DNA of 64,000 nucleotides from Bacteroidota bacterium. Lineage in GTDB: Bacteria; Bacteroidota; Bacteroidia; Chitinophagales; Saprospiraceae. Below, in pieces: positions 57,409 through 64,000 of the stretch (its first letter is position 1; each line of letters begins with the position of its first letter). The notes beneath the pieces are model-generated. The model was not told the DNA's origin and searched no databases. It saw only the letters and a program-made list of their open reading frames with translations. The stretch is from contig JASBVF010000056.1 of the NCBI GenBank assembly GCA_030147525.1, forward strand, positions 124,001 through 188,000, written 5' to 3'. Made by a program: the position numbers and the translations under genes.

Positions 57409-60400
57409 TTAAAAATCGAAGATAGCGCCAAAGAAAATTCTTCTTGGAAGGCTGTAATTGTTTGGATTCAACAACCTCCAGGAATAAGCAGCAAGGAATG
57501 CTTCCTGACTTTCTCCTGCGTTGAATCCTCCTGCGAGGAAGTTAACACCCTGAGAAGAATTGAGGAAACCATCGTCCTTTGGTGAACCTGTGAAGCGATA
57601 AACGCTCTGGATATTCCGACGGTCGAAAACATTCGATACACGCAGGTATATATTTAAACCAAGGGAATTAGTCGATCCTGGCTTCGTCAGGTTGAAAGAT
57701 TTGTCAACCTGAGCGTTGATGGTCATGTTCCATGGAAGTCTCGCTCCGTTCACAGAACCCCTGATACCGGAAGCACCAAGGATTTCCGGACGAAGTGCTG
57801 AAGTATATGGACGACCTGACACTGCAATACCCGTTATGTTCAAACCTGTATTTGCAAGAATGTCAACACCTCCGATCGTTGGACCATTGTAAGACCTGCC
57901 GGAACCGTAGCGATAGTCAACAATACCACTGATACGGTGACGCTCATCATAGCTCATCGGGAACAGGGTCCGCTGAATACCACGACCACCAACACCCCGT
58001 GAAGAGTTAGCGTCAGAACCAGTACCGTCAGCAAACTGAAGCGTATAGGAAAGGTTCATCGAGATATTACCCGTTCTGCGCATGTCATAGCTGATAGAGA
58101 AACCCTTAACTGTCGCAAAGTCGAGGTTGTCATAGGTCTCGTAGTTATTGACAGGAGCAGGAATGAACTGGAAGAAGCGGCTCTGAATCATGTCCCGCAA
58201 TTCCTTGTAGTATGCTGAAATTTTCAGCGCTGTAGAGTTGCTGAGTTTCTGCTGGAAACCTACTTCGTAATCTACGGTGCGTTCCGGCTTCAGGTTAGCA
58301 TTGGCACGAAGGCCGCTACCGTTGGTTTCCCAATAGAAATAAGTCAACGGGCTAACAAAGCTGTTGCTCGGTGGGCGCTGTACAAGCACATCATAGTGAG
58401 CAAAGAAGTTAGCTTCGTCTGAAATCGGGAACGAGAAGGCCAAACGAGGCATCCAGTTAATCTGTGGCTCATAATCTTCGAAAGAAACATCAGGATCGAA
58501 GCCTTTGCTGGTGATGTTACGCTTAACTTCATCATCTTCAGCGTAGCGAGGGTAAACCAGACCACCACCGAAAATTTCAAAACCGTTATTCGCCGGCTGA
58601 CCAGTCGGGAAGTACCAGGTATCACCATCACGGTATGCCTGAACCGATTCACCACCTTCGCTGGTAACATACACTTTGAAATCATCGCCAATGTTGCCCG
58701 GGATTTGTGTTCCAAAACGATTCCTGAAGTCACCTGCGTTGATCACATCGTAGAGCGAGTAGGGATCTTTCAGCACTTTGCTGTTGGCGTCAAAACGATC
58801 AACACGCAAACCAACACGGAAAATGACATCTTTGAAGGTAAACTTATCCTGGATGTAGGCAGCCTGATAGTTTGGTGAAAAGGCTGCTACCGGGAAGGTA
58901 CGGATGCCGTTTGCGTCTTCAGCTGTAAAGAAATCTTCAAAAGTAACACCATCCAGTCTGTTTCCAAGATAGTCATAACCCCAATAGTTGAGGCCAATAT
59001 TGTTGAAGTCGTTCAACTCTCTCGCAGAGAACATTGAAAGGCTCAGATCATTGGGGTTCATTCCATCAATGTTTACATACTCATTGATCTGTGCACCCAA
59101 TACGTCACGTACATTTCTGAAAAACTGCTTGTCTGTAGCGTCCAGCTGAACACCGGCAGCATAAACTGCATAGGCAGAATCCGGTACATAAAGGATCGTA
59201 TCACCTGTAAACGCATCAATTGAAAGGTATGGAGCGTTGAAAGAACCGACGATTTGCGTTGTATCAACTGCCTGACCGTCAAGGTGCTGATTGGCCAGCA
59301 ATCGTGCTACCGTCCAGAGTTGGCGTGGGTTGATATCATAACCTCTGCTCACTGTTTGCTCATAAAGCAAACCGAACTGGATGTTGTGACGGGCGCCGCC
59401 GGAACCCTTAGGAACAAGCTCAAAAGATGTATTGGCATTGAAGGTGTAGAGGTCTCTGTCTCTCTTACTGTTCAGGTTATAAATCTGGCCTATGTTAGTG
59501 TGCAGGTTGGTCCAAACGTTACCAAGGAAGTCTGGTACCCGGCCATTGATTACGTCGAAATCCGCAAAGTCATCATTATCTTCCGGATTAGGAATGTAAC
59601 GAGTCAGAACAGGGTTAATGTCGGTGTTAGGCGTGTAGCCCATAAACCGGCGAGTATAATCTGTATGTGTAAAGTTAAAAGGCACTAAAATAGAATCGCC
59701 GATCGCACCCGGGGTGAAATCGATGAAAGGCTCCCACTGCAAGTCGTAGTCTCCAATATAACCGTAGTTAAAAAGGTTGTCACCATGATGCTTGTCAGCA
59801 GTGCTGGTTACGCTCTTTTCGTAACCGAACTGAAGAATGTAAACTGCGTTCTGAATCAAAGAGCCTGCTTTGTTGTCCGCAGTAGCAGCATTTGAGGTAC
59901 CCAAACGGTGGCGAAGACGGAAGTTACCCCGGTAGCGGGTATCGTTGTTTGTCGGGTTGTTGTGGCTATTGAAAACACGCCAGTTACCCGGCGTAAACTT
60001 GTTCCTGATATTGTAGTAAGTACCTGAGAAGGTAACATCAACGTTTTTGCCCAGGCTGGCATCCAACTTTGCCGTAAAGTCGTAAGTTGTTCTCTCCTCG
60101 TTAGGCCTAAAGTTGGATTTATTGACATCTGCATTGGTTAACACTTCCGCTGCAGGCTTGGCTGTGTTGCCAATCAAACGGATTGGCTGCTGCTCAAGTG
60201 CATCCCTTACTTCGTCTTTTACTACGTAAACCGGGATGGCAGGAGGATCGTCATCCTTATTATATTGGTATTGACCGCCAAGGCGGTAACCAAGAACCGT
60301 TTTTCCTTTGCTCTTCAAAAGTGGACCACTCAGGGTCAAACTTGCCAGTCGCTGATCGTAAGGATCCAGAAACTTGGAAGTTTCCAACTCCAAACCACCG

Positions 60401-61080
60401 CCGAAACGCTCGGAAGGTCCCCTGGTGGTAATAGAAATGATACCCCCCGTCACGTCACCGTAGCGGGCTTCCACACCACCGGTGATAACCTGTAGCTGTT
60501 CGATCTGCTGCTTCGGAACCATACGACCGCTTACCCGAATACCATCAATGTAGTAGTTGGTAGCATCTGAACGTGAACCACGGATACTGATGGCGCCTCC
60601 CTCATCAGCGGAAGCTACACCCGCACCCAGTGAGGCCAGAGCGTTGACATCACGAGTTGGAAGGTTTCTGATTTGTTCGCTCGAAAGCGTATTCCCCTGG
60701 GTTGTATTGTCCTGCTCGATCAGTGGTTTTTCGTATTTTACCACGATCTCCTGCAAGGTAACACCAGAGGAAAGTTTTGCGTCCACCTTATTGGCCTTAC
60801 CGGCACTGATGGTTACACCGGCAATCCGGGTTTCCTGATAACCTGTGTAGGAGAACACAACGTCGTAATTACCAGGGTCAATTTCAGTGATACTGTAGTA
60901 CCCGTCGAAGTCGGTTTCCGTTCCGGTAACCAGCACTCCATTTTTGTAGAGGGCTACCGTACCAAGAATAATCGGCTCGCCTGAGTCAGCATCTTTCACC
61001 GATCCCTGCAGCGAAGTTTGGGCCATGGCCGCAAAACCCGCAAACAGCAATGCGATGGTGAGTAGTAAATAACGTGCCAT
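57409..61080 (-). CDS. TonB-dependent receptor with carboxypeptidase-regulatory-like N-terminal domain
   Basis: A 1,223-residue outer-membrane receptor. The signal peptide (residues 1-20) is followed by a CarboxypepD_reg-like domain (about 22-105: LQGSVKDADSGEPIILGTVA, GYYSITEIDPGNYDVVFSYT). The plug domain is about 120-225 (NLPTRDVNALASLGAGVASA, ISIRGSRSDATNYYIDGIRV, ARYGDVTGGIISITTRGPSE). The rest is a 22-strand beta-barrel ending in an aromatic residue (F). It probably imports a peptide, glycan or siderophore-like ligand. It leads an operon with the large secreted protein and the PorV-like gene, and has a full promoter upstream. Confidence 0.93.
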   Translation of the reverse strand: MARYLLLTIALLFAGFAAMAQTSLQGSVKDADSGEPIILGTVALYKNGVLVTGTETDFDGYYSITEIDPGNYDVVFSYTGYQETRIAGVTISAGKANKVDAKLSSGVTLQEIVVKYEKPLIEQDNTTQGNTLSSEQIRNLPTRDVNALASLGAGVASADEGGAISIRGSRSDATNYYIDGIRVSGRMVPKQQIEQLQVITGGVEARYGDVTGGIISITTRGPSERFGGGLELETSKFLDPYDQRLASLTLSGPLLKSKGKTVLGYRLGGQYQYNKDDDPPAIPVYVVKDEVRDALEQQPIRLIGNTAKPAAEVLTNADVNKSNFRPNEERTTYDFTAKLDASLGKNVDVTFSGTYYNIRNKFTPGNWRVFNSHNNPTNNDTRYRGNFRLRHRLGTSNAATADNKAGSLIQNAVYILQFGYEKSVTSTADKHHGDNLFNYGYIGDYDLQWEPFIDFTPGAIGDSILVPFNFTHTDYTRRFMGYTPNTDINPVLTRYIPNPEDNDDFADFDVINGRVPDFLGNVWTNLHTNIGQIYNLNSKRDRDLYTFNANTSFELVPKGSGGARHNIQFGLLYEQTVSRGYDINPRQLWTVARLLANQHLDGQAVDTTQIVGSFNAPYLSIDAFTGDTILYVPDSAYAVYAAGVQLDATDKQFFRNVRDVLGAQINEYVNIDGMNPNDLSLSMFSARELNDFNNIGLNYWGYDYLGNRLDGVTFEDFFTAEDANGIRTFPVAAFSPNYQAAYIQDKFTFKDVIFRVGLRVDRFDANSKVLKDPYSLYDVINAGDFRNRFGTQIPGNIGDDFKVYVTSEGGESVQAYRDGDTWYFPTGQPANNGFEIFGGGLVYPRYAEDDEVKRNITSKGFDPDVSFEDYEPQINWMPRLAFSFPISDEANFFAHYDVLVQRPPSNSFVSPLTYFYWETNGSGLRANANLKPERTVDYEVGFQQKLSNSTALKISAYYKELRDMIQSRFFQFIPAPVNNYETYDNLDFATVKGFSISYDMRRTGNISMNLSYTLQFADGTGSDANSSRGVGGRGIQRTLFPMSYDERHRISGIVDYRYGSGRSYNGPTIGGVDILANTGLNITGIAVSGRPYTSALRPEILGASGIRGSVNGARLPWNMTINAQVDKSFNLTKPGSTNSLGLNIYLRVSNVFDRRNIQSVYRFTGSPKDDGFLNSSQGVNFLAGGFNAGESQEAFLAAYSWRLLNPNNYSLPRRIFFGAIFDF

Positions 61081-61138
61081 AAACTTGAGTTTTTTTTAAT
61101 ATGAATGATGATCTGAATTGCCTTTTCAGAGAGTGGCG

Positions 61139-61169
61139 CAATATTAGTGAAAACTAAATTGCCCACAAA
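61139..61169 (-). promoter_or_regulatory. Promoter of the TonB receptor operon
   Basis: On the minus strand: -33 TTTG (61169-61166), a 19-base spacer, then TAATATTG (61146-61139), a one-mismatch form of TAnnTTTG. It lies 59 bases upstream of the receptor ATG. The same -7 variant occurs upstream of the PorP gene at 33170-33177. Confidence 0.6.
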
Positions 61170-61540
61170 ATGCTCTCACGGGTACGCCAATTCCCCAAAT
61201 TGATTCGTGATTTGATTCATCTCGCCTCTGAAAATTTGAAGGAACAGCAAGTCCACAACACAAAAGTATTCTTCGTTAAAGTGTTTTCACCACCAAATTC
61301 TCGCAAAAGTCAGTTTTTTGATTCTCGATTTCTGAGAGGAGTTCCACCGGGAGCTTAAGTTTAGTAACCCAATCAACAAAGAGCACGAAGGTCTAATTTT
61401 AAAGCAATTCTGCCTATTTGCCCCTCCAAAAACTCTCGTTCTTGTCAGGGGAACAACAAAAGCAGTTTATCTTGCCTTTGTCAGGTTGCTGGTAAAATCT
61501 TCACAACAAGACTTTCACTTTTCTCGGTTCTGATTTTACC

Positions 61541-61548
61541 TACCTTTG
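61541..61548 (+). promoter_or_regulatory. Promoter -7 element of the lipoprotein gene
   Basis: TACCTTTG is an exact TAnnTTTG match, 46 bases before the ATG at 61595. A T-rich stretch stands near the -33 position without an exact TTTG. Confidence 0.5.
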
Positions 61549-61594
61549 GGGCCTTTGAATAAATCAGGTTTTTATTTAAATATTTTCCTTAAAA

Positions 61595-62263
61595 ATGAAG
61601 CAAAGCTATTTTCTTTTCGCTCTGGCTATTTTTTTTCTCGCTTGCAGCAAACCTGACAGCCCTGCCGTTTTTGCTGACATTTACACCCGCTACGAACAGG
61701 ACGTCAAAACCCTGAAAGCTGAGTCAATTTTTGCAGAAAAAACCCCATCCGGTAAGACCAGCTCTGTTGTTTTTCAAAATGGCGTTAAATTTTTGGGAAA
61801 TAACATGGAAGCCAAAACACTGCCCGGCGGCGTCATTCGCTACGAATTAGAGCTCAAAGCTAACCTTCCTGAAACCATTCCGGTCCATTTTACTGATAAT
61901 TTGAAGAAAGAAAAAAAGATCGACTTCCATGTTCCATCCATTCAGGGGTTCGAAATTTCCGATTCCATCATTAAAAATTCAGAAGGCTTCACCCTGAAAC
62001 TCGATGCGAAACCTTTCGATGGAAAGGAAAAACTGGTGCTCATTTTTACCGATGCCAACAACCAAAGCCTGACCCTCGAAGTCAATGCTTCGTCCGCCAA
62101 ACCGGAGATCACCTTTGCCCCCCGCCAGCTTTCCAGGCTGGCACCCGGAAAGGTAAAAGTCTACCTCGTCCGCACGGGTAGCGTGGTAAAAAACGATGGG
62201 CGCTACACTTTTAATTTTCAAACGGAATTCTACTCGCAAACGAAACAGGTGGAGTTGGAGTGA
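61595..62263 (+). CDS. Lipoprotein of unknown function
   Basis: A 222-residue protein with lipoprotein signal (MKQSYFLFALAIFFLAC, lipobox FLAC, C17). The mature part is beta-rich with repeated KTSSVVFQNGVKF, GVIRYELELKANLPETIPV and FTLKLDAKPFDGKEKLVLIF strands, like an Ig-like or beta-sandwich fold. No family is recognised. It converges with the helicase gene on the minus strand. Confidence 0.8.
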   Translation: MKQSYFLFALAIFFLACSKPDSPAVFADIYTRYEQDVKTLKAESIFAEKTPSGKTSSVVFQNGVKFLGNNMEAKTLPGGVIRYELELKANLPETIPVHFTDNLKKEKKIDFHVPSIQGFEISDSIIKNSEGFTLKLDAKPFDGKEKLVLIFTDANNQSLTLEVNASSAKPEITFAPRQLSRLAPGKVKVYLVRTGSVVKNDGRYTFNFQTEFYSQTKQVELE

Positions 62264-62314
62264 CCAGGTTTTACCGTCTGCATCAAAGCCGGAGAGCTTA
62301 ACACAGAAAATTTG

Positions 62315-64000
62315 TCAGGCAAATTCGCTGCCGCTGTTCCGCAAATGTTCCAGCACCATTTTTATTTCACTGTAGGAATATTTCTCTCCAAAATTCGCCT
62401 TTGCTGCCGAGCTGGACTGCGTCTGATTCGTCACAAAAAACTGACTGATTTCCTCCACCTTCTCCTTTTCCATTAATCTGAAAACATCCAGTTGTCCGAG
62501 GCTGACGAAATGTGCCAGATGCCCTTCGATGGTTCCCCGGACGAAGCCCCGCTCTGCGGCTATTTCATCAATGGTTTTTCCTGCCTCAAACAGCTCGAAA
62601 CTGAGAGCTTTGGTGTCTGGTTTTGAACTTTTCACAGGCTCGGCCTGCGTCATCAGATTGGTTGAAATATTATTTGCTTCGCAATATTTTTCAATGATCC
62701 CGATGATGGCTGCGCCAAAGCGCCTGACCTTCACTTCACCAATGCCCCGTACTTTTTTCAAGGCTGCAGAATTCGCCGGAAGACTCTGTACCAGTTCAAT
62801 CAGCGAACGGGTGGACAGCACTTCGAAACGCTCCAGGCCATTTTCATCGGCCACCTCATCCCGCCATCGAGAGAGCCGGGCGTAGAGTTCCGGGTGTGGC
62901 AGATCTTTCGGCCCCCTGGAAAAGCCTGAAGATGATGGCTGACTACTCTGCGCAGCAGTAAAATCCAACTCTGCGTTCGTGGTTGTCTGCACGTAGGCCC
63001 GCGTGAAAAACCCATCTTTACACGCCGTAAAGCAGGCATTTTTGATAAAAATTTCCTTCTGAAGGTTCTCCAGCAACTCCGAGACTGTTTTTCGCACAGC
63101 TTTGTTGTCGGTCAGAATTTGAATGTTTTTTGCCTCCGGCAACAGGTCGTCATACAGGTGTTTGGAGAAATATACGCTGGCTTTTTTAAGCCGCCCCTGA
63201 AGCGGCTCAAACGCTTCCGGCATATCGGCCTGAGAAAAGTAATACGACAGCTGCGGCAGAAACTTTTCCGCCATTGAAAAAACATGTTCTTCAGCTTTGC
63301 CTGCCAGTGCTTTCAGTTGTGAAGCAGCACTACCTTGCAGGGAACCTTCATGTTCAAGAAATTGCCGGCTCAACTGACCAAGGGTTCGCTTCATCCCCGT
63401 AAAATCAAAGAGTTCCCGCAAAAGCGTCTGCTGATAAGCTTGCTTGGACTGTTTCAAATGTGCCTCGTCAGGGGCATTTTTTTCTGCCTCTTCGGTATAG
63501 TTTATGACCACCGAGTCAGTTTTTACGCTGGAGTGCGCAATCCTGGAACGGAGCACAATCCCGTCGAAACTCTTGCACCGGCTCAGTGCCACGTACACCT
63601 GCCCGTGAGCGAAAGCCGCTTGTGCGTCGATGATGGCCCGCTCGAAAGTGAGGCCCTGGCTTTTGTGGATGGTGATCGCCCAAGCCAGTTTCAGCGGATA
63701 CTGCGTGAAGGTGCCGGCGATTTCCTCGCTGACTTCTTTAGTCGTTTCGTTCAGCGTGTATTTTACGTTGTGCCAATCCACCGACGTGACGCTGATCTCC
63801 ACCCTGTCGTCAGGGCATTTTACATAAATCACCCCCTCTTCGATCCTGGTGATTTGACCGATTTTACCGTTATAGTAAAGCTTGGCAGCGGAAATATCGT
63901 TTTTCACAAACATCACCTGGGCGCCTTTTTTAAACTCCAGCACTTCGTCGGTCGGGTACGCATGGCCCGGAAAATCACCCTCGATTTTTGCCTTGAAAGT
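62315..64000 (-). CDS. Pif1-like helicase C-terminal part with HRDC and HTH tails (5' end outside window)
   Basis: The frame is open through the right window edge (562 codons seen), so the start and the helicase motor N-terminus are missing. The visible part holds the C-terminal helicase block AWAITIHKSQGLTFERAIID and QVYVALSRCKSFDGIVLRS of the Pif1/RecD2-like superfamily 1B. An HRDC domain follows (LPHPELYARLSRWRDEVADE, with LIELVQSLPANSAALKKVRG), then a RecQ-type HTH domain (TIDEIAAERGFVRGTIEGHL). The combination of Pif1-like motor with RecQ-type tails is known in Bacteroidota, and suggests a role in replication-fork or G-quadruplex repair. Confidence 0.85.
   Translation of the reverse strand, partial: TFKAKIEGDFPGHAYPTDEVLEFKKGAQVMFVKNDISAAKLYYNGKIGQITRIEEGVIYVKCPDDRVEISVTSVDWHNVKYTLNETTKEVSEEIAGTFTQYPLKLAWAITIHKSQGLTFERAIIDAQAAFAHGQVYVALSRCKSFDGIVLRSRIAHSSVKTDSVVINYTEEAEKNAPDEAHLKQSKQAYQQTLLRELFDFTGMKRTLGQLSRQFLEHEGSLQGSAASQLKALAGKAEEHVFSMAEKFLPQLSYYFSQADMPEAFEPLQGRLKKASVYFSKHLYDDLLPEAKNIQILTDNKAVRKTVSELLENLQKEIFIKNACFTACKDGFFTRAYVQTTTNAELDFTAAQSSQPSSSGFSRGPKDLPHPELYARLSRWRDEVADENGLERFEVLSTRSLIELVQSLPANSAALKKVRGIGEVKVRRFGAAIIGIIEKYCEANNISTNLMTQAEPVKSSKPDTKALSFELFEAGKTIDEIAAERGFVRGTIEGHLAHFVSLGQLDVFRLMEKEKVEEISQFFVTNQTQSSSAAKANFGEKYSYSEIKMVLEHLRNSGSEFA

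Larger units (their letters stand above)
61081..61594. other. Divergent intergenic region between TonB operon and lipoprotein gene
   Basis: A 514-base gap holding promoters for both directions: the TonB operon promoter at 61139-61169 and the -7 element of the lipoprotein gene at 61541-61548. Between them no coding frame or long repeat was found. Confidence 0.5.

Noticed and set aside
1-64000. tRNA, rRNA or transposase genes
   Set aside because: I looked for cloverleaf-like stems with TTCGA-type T-loops and for transposase motifs and saw none; a dedicated scan could still find a missed tRNA.

Overview
The window is about 48% GC and comes from a member of the Bacteroidota, most likely the class Saprospiria. 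The evidence is gene content: a PorP/SprF-like protein, a PorV/PorQ-family protein, proteins with type IX secretion (T9SS) C-terminal sorting domains, a 1,223-residue TonB-dependent receptor with a carboxypeptidase-regulatory-like N-terminus, and a secreted fragment with NLVQVS...ADMILEG repeats at the left edge. Several promoters also fit the Bacteroidota -7 consensus TAnnTTTG. I saw no tRNA, rRNA, CRISPR array, transposase or phage gene.

Layout. 0-4 kb: start of a large secreted protein, a NarL-type response regulator, a glycosylasparaginase, a lipid A-type acyltransferase and a lipoprotein intradiol dioxygenase. 4-8 kb: pgi, YraN, a RelE/ParE-type toxin-antitoxin pair and an AlkC-like DNA glycosylase. 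7.8-16 kb: a minus-strand respiratory operon running porin, napD, napA, a tetraheme NapB, a tetraheme cytochrome, a Fe-S protein and an NrfD-type membrane protein. 16-28.5 kb: fhs, a DUF4143 ATPase with a broken 5' end, an M20 peptidase, a T9SS protein flanked by two decayed T9SS tails, a LysM-CAP protein, a membrane-anchored subtilase and a gluconokinase. 28.5-37.5 kb: two cytosolic trypsin-like proteases (one with an effector-associated-type domain, one with a zinc ribbon) around a bactofilin, a biotin carrier, PorP and a GMC dehydrogenase pair. 37.7-42.1 kb: three periplasmic-fold genes of the parvulin/SurA type. 42-52 kb: housekeeping genes (DsbA-like, two POT transporters, a flippase-like protein, ruvC, HIT, greA). 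52-61 kb: a TonB receptor / 1,338-residue secreted protein / PorV-like operon. 62.3 kb to the right edge: a Pif1-like helicase with HRDC and HTH tails.

How the genes work together. The nap operon has no NapC, NapG or NapH. Its likely electron path is menaquinol to NrfD, then Fe-S protein, tetraheme cytochrome, double-unit NapB and NapA. Its predicted promoter carries an FNR/CRP-like dyad at about -41. Nearly every gap in this operon, and several gaps just outside it, holds a long imperfect palindrome built of short degenerate tandem words. Eight such sites lie between 4.2 and 14.7 kb and I found none in the remaining 49 kb. The parvulin/SurA genes probably supply outer-membrane protein folding for the many beta-barrel and T9SS proteins encoded here.

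Best candidates for something undescribed: the NapC-free nap module with a duplicated NapB, the word-palindrome family, the EAD-trypsin protein and the paired trypsin-zinc ribbon-YbjN-like protein, and the orphan T9SS tails.
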